Source: Deltaproteobacteria bacterium (GTDB lineage: Bacteria > UBA10199 > JADFYH01). From it: a stretch of 64,000 nucleotides of DNA. Below the pieces are notes generated by a model. It was not told the DNA's origin and searched no databases. It saw only the letters and a list, made by a program, of their open reading frames with translations. Shown here in pieces: positions 36,176 to 44,849 of the stretch. A program made the translations under genes and the position numbers. The stretch is taken from positions 1 to 64,000 of the forward strand of contig JADFYH010000007.1 of NCBI GenBank assembly GCA_015233135.1, read 5' to 3'. The number at the start of each line of letters is the position of its first letter. Position 1 is the stretch's first letter.

Positions 36176-37345
36176 CTAAAAATTTTGTACCTGTTTCAAA
36201 TATCCCTTTAAATTTTTCTTCAACTCCAAAAGAGAATCCCCTCCAAATTTTTCGAGGAAGGCATCCGCCAAGGTAATCGCCACCACATTTTCTGCAATAA
36301 CCGCAGCGGCCGGCACTGCACAAACATCCGATCTCTCAATCGAGGCCTTGTAAGCTTGCTTGCTTTCAATATCCACCGAGTCCAGAGGTTTGTACAAAGT
36401 TGAAATCGGTTTCATGGCCGCACGTAAAACCAAAGGCTCCCCGTTGGTCATGCTGCCTTCCAGACCTCCGGCGCCATTGGACTTGCGAACATATTTTTTT
36501 TCTTTGGAATTATAATAGAGAGAATCGTGGACTTCCGATCCCAAAAGACGAGCGGCCTCGAAACCCAGACCTATCTCGACGCCTTTAATCGCTTGAATGC
36601 TCATCAGGGCCTGAGCCAGTTTTCCATCCAGCTTTCTATCCCACTGAACATAAGAGCCTAAACCCGGCGGCAAATTGAAGGCCAAAACTTCAATAACTCC
36701 ACCCAAGCTGTTTCCGCTTTTTCTGGCCTGATCGATGATTTTGATCATCGCCAATTCTGCTTTTGCATCGAAAGTTCGAACAGGAGATTTTTCACAACGT
36801 GCCACGAGCTTATCAAAAGCAGGGGGCTCCGCGCTTACCTTTACTCTTCCAATAGACTTCACATAAGAAGTGAGAGGAACACCTAAAGCTTCTAGTAATT
36901 GCCGGACAAGAGCCCCACAGGCAACTCTCACGGTAGTTTCACGAGCCGAGGCACGCTCCAAAATATTTCGAAGATCGCGGTGATTGTATTTCATCCCCCC
37001 GACTAAATCGGCATGACCAGGTCGGGGCTTGGTGACTACTCGCTTGAGTTTCCCAAACTTTCCCTCTATCGCCATCTCTTCTTGCCAACTCACCCAATCT
37101 TTGTTGTGTACTTGCAAGGTAATAGGAGAACCCAAGGTTTGACCAAAGCGGATGCCCGAAAGAATTTGAACTTCATCCTTTTCAATGCTCATACGGCCAC
37201 CCCGACCATAACCTTGTTGGCGCCGCCATAATTGAATGTTGATTTTTTCGGAGGAAACGGGAACCCCGGCCGGCATTCCTTCAAGAATCACCGTCAGCGC
37301 CGGACCGTGGGACTCCCCACTTGTCAAATATCTTAAATTAGCCAT
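36176..37345 (-). CDS. aroC: Chorismate synthase
   Basis: AroC makes chorismate from EPSP using reduced FMN. The 389-residue product begins LRYLTSGESHGPALTVILEGMPAG and has QQGYGRGGRMSIEKDEVQ, KPRPGHADLVGGMKY, RASARETTVRVACGALVRQLL and DVCAVPAAAVIAENVVAI-type ending. It overlaps the upstream Xre gene by eight bases, so translation is coupled. Confidence 0.97.
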   Translation of the reverse strand: MANLRYLTSGESHGPALTVILEGMPAGVPVSSEKINIQLWRRQQGYGRGGRMSIEKDEVQILSGIRFGQTLGSPITLQVHNKDWVSWQEEMAIEGKFGKLKRVVTKPRPGHADLVGGMKYNHRDLRNILERASARETTVRVACGALVRQLLEALGVPLTSYVKSIGRVKVSAEPPAFDKLVARCEKSPVRTFDAKAELAMIKIIDQARKSGNSLGGVIEVLAFNLPPGLGSYVQWDRKLDGKLAQALMSIQAIKGVEIGLGFEAARLLGSEVHDSLYYNSKEKKYVRKSNGAGGLEGSMTNGEPLVLRAAMKPISTLYKPLDSVDIESKQAYKASIERSDVCAVPAAAVIAENVVAITLADAFLEKFGGDSLLELKKNLKGYLKQVQNF

Positions 37346-37595
37346 TTTGATTTTCTTCAGATTCAGGAAAAACTTTTTCTTTATCGGAAAGCTGCAAACC
37401 CAATGCCAGTAAAATTTTGCGTTTGGTGTCCATGCGACAACTCATGCCCGACTCGATGCGATCAATAGTCAACGCGGATAAACTAGCTTTGCGAGCAAGC
37501 TCGGCCTTACTGACTAACAAGCTTTCGCGATACTTTCTGACAAAGTTTTTTACAGGGACAATGGGGACAGGATTATTATTTTCGGAATTCGTCAT
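37338..37595 (-). CDS. Small Xre-family regulator
   Basis: This 85-residue protein has an Xre/Cro helix-turn-helix: RKYRESLLVSKAELARKASLSALTIDRIESG, with LLALGLQLSD after it. The N-terminal NNNPVPIVPVKNF is an extension. It precedes aroC and overlaps it by eight bases, so it may regulate the shikimate cluster. ATG 37595 is preferred; an in-frame TTG at 37604 is possible. No aromatic-amino-acid binding domain is visible. Confidence 0.82.
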   Translation of the reverse strand: MTNSENNNPVPIVPVKNFVRKYRESLLVSKAELARKASLSALTIDRIESGMSCRMDTKRKILLALGLQLSDKEKVFPESEENQNG

Positions 37596-37604
37596 ATCCA
37601 ACAA

Positions 37605-37765
37605 ACCTTTTTTTCAGGACTATTAAAATCTTCGCCCGAGGCTAAGCCTCGAGACTCAAGGTCTAAACATTCTTCACCTTAAAAATCAAATAAAGACTAT
37701 AAAAAAATAATCATTCAGCAATAAAATTTAAATTTTAAATATAAAATATATATAATTATATATAA
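37605..37765. promoter_or_regulatory. AT-rich promoter region of the aro cluster
   Basis: The region between the prepilin peptidase end and the Xre gene holds an AT-rich block (about 37690-37765) and a perfect 6-base hairpin CGAGGC/GCCTCG (37637-37642, 37646-37651). On the minus strand the AT-rich block could supply promoter elements for the Xre-aro cluster. No gene is seen. Confidence 0.4.
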
Positions 37766-38569
37766 TTAACGCATTGGATGAAGAAAGCGTATAAAATGAA
37801 AAAGGAATTGTGATCCCTTAAAAAAATACAGAATTGCCCCAAATGAAAGAAAGGGGCCAAAAGGTAACTTCGATTGAAAACGAAATTTATTGATCAAAAT
37901 CAAGCTCAAACCCAGGAGAGACGCGGTTAAGGAGGCATAAAAGAAAATAAAAAAAATGGATTTCCAACCCAAAAAAGCGCCCAACATAGCCGCCAATTTA
38001 ACATCGCCTCCCCCCAAGCCCTCTTGTTTACGAAGATATTCATAAAGAAAAGCGATGAGAAATAAAATGCCTGCACCAAGCAAGGCCCCCAAAAAAGAAT
38101 CCAACAAGGCCTCTTTCCAATGAAGACTACCGTTGCTGTAGGCATGAAGGAGAAAACCCAAAGCGATACTTGGAAGACTGAGAATGTCCGGAATGAGATA
38201 ATGTTTTAAGTCGATAACGCTAATGACGATGAGAGGAGAAATAAAAAATAAAAACCAAAGAAGAGAAGGAAGAGGCAATCTAAGTTTTATAAAACAAAAG
38301 TAAGCAAGCAAACCTGTTAAAAATTCCACAGAAGGATAAAGCCACGAAATTTTAGCATGACAATGTCTGCACTTCCCCCGTAAAAGAAGAAAACTGAGCA
38401 GAGGAATATTATCGTAAAATGCAATGGCCGACTGGCAACCCGGGCATTTGGACCTCGGTGCTACAATGGATTCCCCTTCTGGAATTCTTGCAATACAGAC
38501 ATTGAGGAAAGAACCAAAGACAAGCCCGAAAATAAAAAAATAGACTGCATAGAGAGTTTCCAAATTCAT
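37766..38569 (-). CDS. pilD: Prepilin peptidase/methyltransferase
   Basis: This 267-residue membrane protein cleaves and N-methylates type IV pilin or type II secretion pseudopilin precursors. It has FGSFLNVCIARIP, the cytoplasmic four-cysteine zinc region CPGC and CRHC, the first catalytic aspartate in VIDLKHYLIPD and the second in GLGGGDVKLAAMLG. About seven membrane segments follow the A24 family layout. ATG 38569 is used. No pilin genes are in the window. Confidence 0.95.
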   Translation of the reverse strand: MNLETLYAVYFFIFGLVFGSFLNVCIARIPEGESIVAPRSKCPGCQSAIAFYDNIPLLSFLLLRGKCRHCHAKISWLYPSVEFLTGLLAYFCFIKLRLPLPSLLWFLFFISPLIVISVIDLKHYLIPDILSLPSIALGFLLHAYSNGSLHWKEALLDSFLGALLGAGILFLIAFLYEYLRKQEGLGGGDVKLAAMLGAFLGWKSIFFIFFYASLTASLLGLSLILINKFRFQSKLPFGPFLSFGAILYFFKGSQFLFHFIRFLHPMR

Positions 38570-38598
38570 ATTAGCCCTTTATTAATAAGGAGAGACGA

Positions 38599-38922
38599 AT
38601 GAAAAGCGCGCACATGCACAACAAACATTTTACACCCGAAGAACAATACTTTGCTCAAGAAGAAATTGAAAAGCTTAAAAAGCTGGCTGACGATAAAAAA
38701 AGTAAAATTTCGGCCAATGAAGAGCAAAAACTCAAACAACTTCATTGGATGAGGTGCGCAAAATGTGGTCACGAACTCCATGAAATGTTCTTTCATGGAT
38801 ACACAATAGACAAATGCTTTCATTGCGGGGGGGTTTTTCTCGACAATACTGATTTAAAAAAGATGATCGGGGAAGAATCGGGTTTACTGAAAGCCATTTT
38901 GAGTTTGTTTAAACTTTCTTAA
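38599..38922 (+). CDS. Zinc-ribbon (zf-TFIIB) protein
   Basis: This 107-residue protein has a Lys/Glu-rich N-terminal half and a C-terminal zinc finger MRCAKCGHELHE then IDKCFHCGGVFLD, the zf-TFIIB type. It may bind RNA, DNA or protein; no function is known for most relatives. ATG 38599 has AAGGAG before it. It is read away from pilD and precedes gatC. Confidence 0.8.
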   Translation: MKSAHMHNKHFTPEEQYFAQEEIEKLKKLADDKKSKISANEEQKLKQLHWMRCAKCGHELHEMFFHGYTIDKCFHCGGVFLDNTDLKKMIGEESGLLKAILSLFKLS

Positions 38923-38958
38923 AATTCTTTTCTACCCTTACAAAAACAGGAATGAATC

Positions 38959-39243
38959 ATGATCAACCACGAAGACGTCCGGAAAATTGCAGGACTTGCA
39001 AAACTTGAAATTTCCGCCAATGCGCTGGACAAGTTCACCGAACAAATGAATCAAATTTTAGGTTTCATCGAAAATTTGAACAAACTCGATACCAAAAACA
39101 TTGAACCCACTTCCCATGCCCTGGGATTGGCCTCTGCCTTTCGCAAAGATGAAGTTCAAGAAAGTAGAATTCAAGCACAGGTGTTTGAGGGGGCTCCCAG
39201 ACAGGAAGAAAATTTGTTTATGGTTCCGAAGGTAATTGGATAA
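38959..39243 (+). CDS. gatC: Asp-tRNA(Asn)/Glu-tRNA(Gln) amidotransferase subunit C
   Basis: GatC stabilises the GatA-GatB amidotransferase that converts misacylated Glu-tRNA(Gln) and/or Asp-tRNA(Asn). The 94-residue product has VRKIAGLAKLEISANALDKFTEQMNQIL and the conserved tail FRKDEVQESRI. It precedes gatA by 14 bases. Confidence 0.95.
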   Translation: MINHEDVRKIAGLAKLEISANALDKFTEQMNQILGFIENLNKLDTKNIEPTSHALGLASAFRKDEVQESRIQAQVFEGAPRQEENLFMVPKVIG

Positions 39244-39257
39244 TTTAAGGATAAACA

Positions 39258-40718
39258 ATGTCGCTCACCCAACTCACACTCGCTCAACTTCACGAAAAAA
39301 TTAAAAGCAAAGAGGTCAGCTCGAAAGAGGCGACTCAGGCTCAATTTAAACGCATTCGAGACTTGGATTCCAAGGTGCAAGCTTATCTTACTCTCTGTGA
39401 AGACGCAGCGCTCAAACAAGCCGAGGCCCTCGATTCCCAGATTTCAAAAGGCCTGGAAGTAAAACCTCTCACCGGAGTTCCCTTTGCCTTAAAAGATATT
39501 TTTGTCACTCAAGGGATCCAAACCACCTGTGCCTCTAAAATTTTAGAAAATTATATCCCCCCTTATAATGGAACCGCGGTTCAAAAATTACTGGATGCCG
39601 GCATTGTGCTCACTGGAAAATTGAACATGGATGAATTTGCCATGGGCTCTTCCACTGAAACCTCTGCTTACAAAAAGACACGTAACCCCTGGGATTTAGA
39701 GCGTACTCCTGGAGGATCCAGCGGGGGAAGTTCCGCCGCCATTGCAGCCGATTTGTGTTTTGCCACTCTGGGAACGGATACCGGAGGTTCTATTCGTCAA
39801 CCGGCGGCTCTTACTTCTACAGTGGGACTTAAACCTACCTATGGACGGGTTTCGCGTTATGGCGTCATCGCCTTTGCCTCTTCTCTGGATCAAGTAGGCC
39901 CCATGACCAAAGAGGTGCGCGATGCAGCCCTTGTCCTCAATGCGATTGCGGGTTTTGATCCAAAGGACTCCACCTCGGTGAACACGCCCGTGCCCGATTA
40001 CACAAAAGCCTTAACGGGGGAGGTGAAGGGTGTGCGCATCGGCATTCCCAAAGAATATTTCGTGAGCGGGATGGACAAAGAAATTGAAGAGTCAGTACGG
40101 GAGGCCATCAAAGTGTATGAAAAGTTGGGGGCCGTTTGCGAAGAAGTCTCGCTACCCCACACCGAATACGGCGTAGCCACTTATTATATTATTGCCCCCG
40201 CAGAGGCCAGTTCAAACCTGGCTCGTTACGATGGCGTCCGCTATGGACATCGCAGCAGCAAGGCCAATACTCTGGAAGAGATGTACAGGCTTTCCCGCAG
40301 TGAGGGCTTCGGCGCAGAAGTGAAACGCCGTATCATGCTCGGCACCTATGTTTTATCGGCGGGATACTACGATGCCTACTATATCAAGGCACAGAAAGTA
40401 CGAACTCTCATTCGGCAGGATTTTGAAGCGGCCTTTAAAAAATTTGATGTCTTACTCACACCCGTCACCCCTAATCCCGCCTTTAAAATTGGAGAAAAAA
40501 CTTCCGATCCTTTAGCGATGTACCTCTCTGATATCTTTACCATCAACGTGAATTTGGCAGGATTACCCGGAATGAGCCTCCCCTGCGGATTCACCCGCAG
40601 CGGGCTTCCCATTGGAATGCAACTGCTTGCAAAACCCTTTGCAGAAGAAAAAATTTTTCAGGCCGCTTATGCTTACGAACAAAACACGGAGTGGCATTTG
40701 AGGAAGGCGAAGATTTAA
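39258..40718 (+). CDS. gatA: Amidotransferase subunit A
   Basis: GatA is the amidase that hydrolyses glutamine to feed ammonia to GatB. The Ser-cisSer-Lys triad is visible: lysine in FALKDIF, cis-serine in [14 protein letters not shown] and nucleophile serine in [14 protein letters not shown]. The 486-residue length is typical. It forms a pair with gatC; gatB lies 1.5 kb away across a toxin-antitoxin module and nth. Confidence 0.97.
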   Translation: MSLTQLTLAQLHEKIKSKEVSSKEATQAQFKRIRDLDSKVQAYLTLCEDAALKQAEALDSQISKGLEVKPLTGVPFALKDIFVTQGIQTTCASKILENYIPPYNGTAVQKLLDAGIVLTGKLNMDEFAMGSSTETSAYKKTRNPWDLERTPGGSSGGSSAAIAADLCFATLGTDTGGSIRQPAALTSTVGLKPTYGRVSRYGVIAFASSLDQVGPMTKEVRDAALVLNAIAGFDPKDSTSVNTPVPDYTKALTGEVKGVRIGIPKEYFVSGMDKEIEESVREAIKVYEKLGAVCEEVSLPHTEYGVATYYIIAPAEASSNLARYDGVRYGHRSSKANTLEEMYRLSRSEGFGAEVKRRIMLGTYVLSAGYYDAYYIKAQKVRTLIRQDFEAAFKKFDVLLTPVTPNPAFKIGEKTSDPLAMYLSDIFTINVNLAGLPGMSLPCGFTRSGLPIGMQLLAKPFAEEKIFQAAYAYEQNTEWHLRKAKI

Positions 40719-40722
40719 AACT

Positions 40723-41121
40723 TCAAGGCTTCCAAATCTTTACTAGTCCCGATTGGATAATCTTTTTATCGTGAGTATGAAGAGGAATTTTTAAGGCCCG
40801 AGCGCTTGCTACAATAATACGATCTGCAGGATCTTTATGAAGGGTTTTCATTTTCTTGGAAAAGATTTCTGAAACTATCTCAGGACTTAAATCAAGCACC
40901 TGCACTAGATCCGGAGAAGTTGCCATTTTCACCCAAGCCTGAGCGTTCGGTAATAATTTTATTCTTTCCATCTCATGCAACAAACTTGCTTCCCACAAGG
41001 AGATACTCGAGAGCAACAAAGGCTCATCCTCATTTTCTAGAGCCAGTCTCTCTTTGAGAGACAAGAGGTTAGAACCTGTAAGCCACCAGATCCAGATATG
41101 AGTATCAATGAGCCGAGCCAT
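40723..41121 (-). CDS. vapC: PIN-domain toxin
   Basis: This 132-residue PIN protein begins RLIDTHIWIWWLTG with the first acidic ligand, then SISLWEASLLHEM and KDPADRIIVASARAL, ending in the LHTHD region. It is a predicted site-specific ribonuclease toxin. ATG 41121 is preferred over an in-frame ATG at 41151 because it matches the PIN start. It overlaps the antitoxin end by 17 bases. It lies between gatA and nth. Confidence 0.9.
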   Translation of the reverse strand: MARLIDTHIWIWWLTGSNLLSLKERLALENEDEPLLLSSISLWEASLLHEMERIKLLPNAQAWVKMATSPDLVQVLDLSPEIVSEIFSKKMKTLHKDPADRIIVASARALKIPLHTHDKKIIQSGLVKIWKP

Positions 41122-41380
41122 GAATTTTTCTTTCAGAATGAACAAGCACATTCTCTATCGCTTGTTCAGACAGTGTGGGCTGGGTTAAATCGAAGTGAAT
41201 TTGAACAGAACCTTTGAGCTGTTGCAGCAACTTCTGTCTTCGTTTTGGGTTTGGGGAGGGAACCAGACGGGCTACTTCTTGGCCTCTCTTGGTGATGGAA
41301 ATGACTTCGCCTGTACTTTGTACATGGTCCATCAAGGTTAAACATTTTGCCTTAAATTCAGTGGCGTTCATTGTGGTCAT
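41105..41380 (-). CDS. Phd/YefM-type antitoxin
   Basis: The 91-residue product has NATEFKAKCLTLMDHVQSTGEVISITKRGQEVARLVPSP, the Phd DNA-binding fold with its usual RGxxxARLVP. The start is at ATG 41380 or ATG 41371. An 8-base inverted repeat overlaps the start and should be its operator. The tail ending in HSERKIHGSAH is likely the toxin-binding part. Confidence 0.87.
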   Translation of the reverse strand: MTTMNATEFKAKCLTLMDHVQSTGEVISITKRGQEVARLVPSPNPKRRQKLLQQLKGSVQIHFDLTQPTLSEQAIENVLVHSERKIHGSAH

Positions 41381-41401
41381 ATCGTCAATATAAATGACCA
41401 C
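41373..41401. promoter_or_regulatory. Operator-like inverted repeat at antitoxin start
   Basis: GTGGTCAT (41373-41380) and ATGACCAC (41394-41401) are perfect 8-base arms with a 13-base spacer. It covers the start codon region of the antitoxin, where a Phd-like protein would block transcription. Operator role is inferred. Confidence 0.6.
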
Positions 41402-41445
41402 TCCCAATCTGTCAAACGGCATTTGTATTCAATTGCGCCGATAAT

Positions 41446-42075
41446 CTACACTCCCTTCTTCGGACACAAAGCCTTCAACTCGCACTCCCCACACCAAGGC
41501 CTCCGCGCCTTGCAAACCGCTCTCCCATGCAGAATGAGTTGATGAGAAAATGCGGTCCAGTTTTTTTTAGGAATAAGCTTCATCAGGTCTTGTTCAATTT
41601 TTACCGGATCTGTATTTTCCGTCAGTCCCAAGCGATAAGCCAGACGCTTCACATGCGTGTCCACCACCACCCCCGCCACCTTAAAAACATCTCCCAACAC
41701 CACATTGGCGGTTTTACGACCTACTCCTCGAAGCTGAGTCAACTCCTCGAGAGTTTGAGGAACTTTCCCTTTGAATTTTTCCATCAAAGTTCGAGCACTC
41801 GATTGAATGGCAAGCGCCTTGCTGCGAAAAAAACCGATGCTGCGAATGAGCTTTTCCAAATCTTTCAAATCCGCCTCCGCAAAGTCTTGCACGGTTTTGT
41901 ATTTGGCAAATAATGCGGGAGTGACCTTATTCACTTGCTTATCCGTACATTGAGCCGAAAGAATGGTGGAAAATAAAAGCTCGTGGGGATGGGTATATTG
42001 GAGGGCAGTAACCGGCTTGAGATAGAGGTGATTCAGGATCTTGAGGATCCTTTGAATTCTCTGTTTTTCTAGCAT
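41446..42075 (-). CDS. nth: Endonuclease III
   Basis: Nth is a bifunctional DNA glycosylase/AP lyase that removes oxidised pyrimidines. The 209-residue product has LLFSTILSAQCTDKQVNKV, the helix-hairpin-helix LRGVGRKTANVVL with catalytic lysine, VDTHVKRL with the aspartate, and the four-cysteine 4Fe-4S loop CKARRPWCGECELKALC. ATG 42075 is used. It is read opposite to gatA and gatB. Confidence 0.97.
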   Translation of the reverse strand: MLEKQRIQRILKILNHLYLKPVTALQYTHPHELLFSTILSAQCTDKQVNKVTPALFAKYKTVQDFAEADLKDLEKLIRSIGFFRSKALAIQSSARTLMEKFKGKVPQTLEELTQLRGVGRKTANVVLGDVFKVAGVVVDTHVKRLAYRLGLTENTDPVKIEQDLMKLIPKKNWTAFSHQLILHGRAVCKARRPWCGECELKALCPKKGV

Positions 42076-42127
42076 AATATCCCCATTTCGTATTGACGCT
42101 CCAGATCAAAAATCCTACGGTAAATCC

Positions 42128-42211
42128 ATGCGTAATTTGGTTAACAACTCAATAGAAATCAATGAAGCAAAATCGAATCTTTCGCAACTCATCAACATGG
42201 ATTATGTATGA
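42128..42211 (+). pseudogene. Truncated Phd-type antitoxin relic at gatB start
   Basis: A 27-codon frame begins at ATG 42128 and includes SIEINEAKSNLSQLI, the characteristic first helix and strand of Phd antitoxins (compare VNIHEAKTYLS at 20978). It stops in TGA 42209-42211, overlapping gatB ATG as ATGA. The rest of the antitoxin and any toxin are absent. It may now act only as a short leader ORF coupled to gatB; this is inferred. Confidence 0.6.
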
Positions 42212-43626
42212 ACTACGAAACCATCATCGGACTCGAAGTCCACGCCCAGCTTAAAACACAAACCAAACTCTTTTGCAGCTGCTCCACTACTTTTGGCGCA
42301 GAACCCAACTCGCACACCTGCCCGGTCTGCCTGGCTCTGCCGGGTGTGCTGCCGGTCTTGAATGAAAAGGCCGTCGAATATGCGATTAAAGCGGGACTCG
42401 CCTTGAATTGCAACATCCAGAAAAAAAGCGTGTTCGCCCGTAAAAATTATTTCTACCCCGATTTACCCAAGGGCTACCAGATTTCCCAGTATGAACTCCC
42501 CCTCTGTCTGGGCGGACAAGTGGACATTGAACTCGATGGAGTGAAAAAAAGCATCCATCTCACCCGCATTCACATGGAAGAAGATGCCGGAAAATCGCTG
42601 CATGATTTTGGCGACGATGCCTATTCGCACATCGATCTCAACCGGGCCTGCACCCCCCTGATTGAAATCGTGAGTGAACCGGAGATGCGCTCTGCTTCTG
42701 AAGCAGCCACTTACCTGAAGCGCCTTCGCGATATTCTGATGTATATCGATGTGTGTGATGGAAACATGGAAGAAGGGTCGTTTCGTTGTGACGCCAACGT
42801 CTCCATTCGCCCTGTAGGACAAGAAAAATTTGGAACACGTACCGAACTGAAGAATATCAATTCTTTCAAGTTCGTGGAAAAAGCCATCCACTACGAAGTG
42901 GAACGTCAGAAGGCGGTACTTGCGGATGGAGGGCAAGTGGTTCAAGAAACCCGTCTTTATGACAATGCAAAAAATATCACCGAGTCCATGCGCTCTAAAG
43001 AAGAGGCCCATGACTATCGCTATTTTCCGGACCCTGACCTGCTTCCTCTTATTTTGACAGAAGACCACATCGAAAAAGTGCATCAGACCTTACCAGAACT
43101 CGGACACCAGAAAGCCCTTCGATTTGTGGAGGAATATGGAATTCCCGAATACGATGCCGGGGTGCTCACTGCTGAGAAAAAAATCGCCGACTATTTTGAG
43201 ACCGTCGCCAAAGCCACAGGAGACGCCAAAAAATCTAGCAACATCATCATGACCGAACTGATGGGACTGGCCGCTAAAGGGGAAACTCCTTTCGAAAACA
43301 TTCCCGCCTCTGAACTTTCAGTGGCGATTCAGAAAATGTTGAGTGGGGCCATCAGCAGCAAGATGTTGAAGGATGTGGTTTTAGAGATGAACAACAGCAA
43401 GGCCAGTGCCGAAAGTATCATTAATAAGATGGGGGCTCAGGTTTCGGACGGCTCCGTTTTGGAAGCCATCATCGATCAGGTCATTGCCGCAAACCCTGGC
43501 AATCTGGCCCAATACAAGGCAGGCAAGGACAAGCTTTTTGGATTTTTCGTAGGACAGGTGATGAAGGAATCCAAAGGAAAGGCTAATCCGCAGATGGTGA
43601 ATGACTTGTTGAAGAAAAAGCTTTAA
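42208..43626 (+). CDS. gatB: Amidotransferase subunit B
   Basis: GatB binds the misacylated tRNA, phosphorylates the side chain and transfers ammonia from GatA. The 472-residue product starts YETIIGLEVHAQLKTQTKLFC, and has FYPDLPKGYQISQYE, RIHMEEDAGKSLHD, EIVSEPEMRS and the GatB/YqeY C-terminal tail VGQVMKESKGKANPQMVNDLL. A GatCAB set implies transamidation replaces GlnRS and/or AsnRS. It is separated from gatCA by vapBC and nth. Confidence 0.97.
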   Translation: MNYETIIGLEVHAQLKTQTKLFCSCSTTFGAEPNSHTCPVCLALPGVLPVLNEKAVEYAIKAGLALNCNIQKKSVFARKNYFYPDLPKGYQISQYELPLCLGGQVDIELDGVKKSIHLTRIHMEEDAGKSLHDFGDDAYSHIDLNRACTPLIEIVSEPEMRSASEAATYLKRLRDILMYIDVCDGNMEEGSFRCDANVSIRPVGQEKFGTRTELKNINSFKFVEKAIHYEVERQKAVLADGGQVVQETRLYDNAKNITESMRSKEEAHDYRYFPDPDLLPLILTEDHIEKVHQTLPELGHQKALRFVEEYGIPEYDAGVLTAEKKIADYFETVAKATGDAKKSSNIIMTELMGLAAKGETPFENIPASELSVAIQKMLSGAISSKMLKDVVLEMNNSKASAESIINKMGAQVSDGSVLEAIIDQVIAANPGNLAQYKAGKDKLFGFFVGQVMKESKGKANPQMVNDLLKKKL

Positions 43627-43676
43627 ATCTGCTAGCATTTCTCGGGTTTGCTCTCTTTCTAAAACAATGGAGTTTT

Positions 43677-44309
43677 ATGGTGAAAAATTTTTCCAGGACA
43701 TTTAGAGTTTCCATCTTGTTATTTATTATTTCACTCTTCCCCGTTTACAAACATGCCATTTATTCTTTGTGGGCCTTCCTTGTCTCACCCTATGATTTGA
43801 TATTTCCCACTCTCCTGGAAATTTTATACTGGATTCTGCTCGTCATCCTATTACCGCTCTCCTTTTATTTTTCTATTCAATACAATCGCCATAAAACTCA
43901 CAAACAGAAATACGATGCAATTCCCATGACTCTTAATCTCATCGCTCTTATTGTGCTTTTTATGCCCTTCGAAGAACAATTCACCAATTTGAATTACCGA
44001 GTTTTCAGCAAGAACCGACAAAGTGCCATCACCTATATCGATAAAAATAGGAATCTGTTTGATAAACTGAACCAATCCATTATGTTACCCTTTAGTGATT
44101 TTGGATATGTTTCAGCAGGAAACAAAATTACCTTAACTTCAAAAGGAAATGGCTCCTATGTAGTTTATTTTCCCGACTACAAAACCAAATTTCGAAGTTA
44201 TGCTTATCTTTATGTCCCCACCCGGGAAAACTGTTCTCAATACTCCGACCTAAAAACTATTTATTACAACGAGCATTGGTGTTACATCGGTTCGGAGGTC
44301 AAGCCCTAG
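43677..44309 (+). CDS. Membrane protein, unknown function
   Basis: The 210-residue product has three predicted membrane segments (VSILLFIISLFPVY, ILYWILLVILLPLSFYF, MTLNLIALIVLFM). An extracytoplasmic C-terminal domain of about 110 residues has aromatic-rich strands and two late cysteines (ENCSQYSD, NEHWCYIG) that could form a disulfide. I recognise no family. A GGAG lies about six bases before ATG 43677. It converges on the lipoprotein gene with a four-base overlap at the stops. Confidence 0.6.
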   Translation: MVKNFSRTFRVSILLFIISLFPVYKHAIYSLWAFLVSPYDLIFPTLLEILYWILLVILLPLSFYFSIQYNRHKTHKQKYDAIPMTLNLIALIVLFMPFEEQFTNLNYRVFSKNRQSAITYIDKNRNLFDKLNQSIMLPFSDFGYVSAGNKITLTSKGNGSYVVYFPDYKTKFRSYAYLYVPTRENCSQYSDLKTIYYNEHWCYIGSEVKP

Positions 44310-44719
44310 TCCGCTCTCTGAGTCTCGCCTAGATCATGTTGGATTTCATCTCCTGTTCTTCTGATTTCTTCCGCAGCTTCCTTCAACTGCTGGCTCATTT
44401 CGTCGCCCGCCTTTTGAAGCACTTGGTTGATTTTTCCAGAATCAATCTGCTGTTGAACTCCCTGACCAATCTTTTGTCTGCTTTCACGGACCGCATCCCC
44501 CAGGGATTTAAGCCCTTCTCCTACTTTTGAACCCATTTGCTGCAGACCCTGATCAATTTGCTGACCGATTTTTTCGGCAGGTCTTGATTCGAGCAAAGGG
44601 GCCGTCACAGGTGCAGGAATAAGCGGTTGAGGCTGAGTTTGAGGGGATTGAGTTTGATTAGATCCAGTCACGTGACAGGCACTGAGCAAAAGTAAAGGGA
44701 GAAGAAATATTTTTTTCAT
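44306..44719 (-). CDS. Lipoprotein with helical C-terminal part
   Basis: The 137-residue product has a lipoprotein signal peptide MKKIFLLPLLLLSAC with a lipobox LSAC. A Pro/Gln-rich linker leads to a helical region with repeats such as IGQQIDQGLQQMGSKVGEGLKSLGDAV. ATG 44719 is preferred over the ATG at 44788. A GCGGC/GCCGC palindrome lies just upstream. It may be anchored in the outer or inner membrane; function unknown. Confidence 0.72.
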   Translation of the reverse strand: MKKIFLLPLLLLSACHVTGSNQTQSPQTQPQPLIPAPVTAPLLESRPAEKIGQQIDQGLQQMGSKVGEGLKSLGDAVRESRQKIGQGVQQQIDSGKINQVLQKAGDEMSQQLKEAAEEIRRTGDEIQHDLGETQRAD

Positions 44720-44787
44720 AACGCGGCCTAGCCGCAACCAGAGTATCTTTCTGGCTGCGTCCCTATCCTTACAAGATTTTGATGTCA

Positions 44788-44811
44788 TCCCTCCCGTCGA
44801 GGGAGAGGGGG
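44788..44811. repeat. CCCTCCC/GGGAGAGGG palindromic repeat
   Basis: TCCCTCCC-GTCGA-GGGAGAGGGG forms a short GC-rich palindrome between ilvD and the lipoprotein gene. It matches the repeat family seen at 12034, 48142 and 62380. Confidence 0.6.
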
Positions 44812-44849
44812 AATACTGAAGTGATCACCTGAATTGAGGCCTTATAAAT

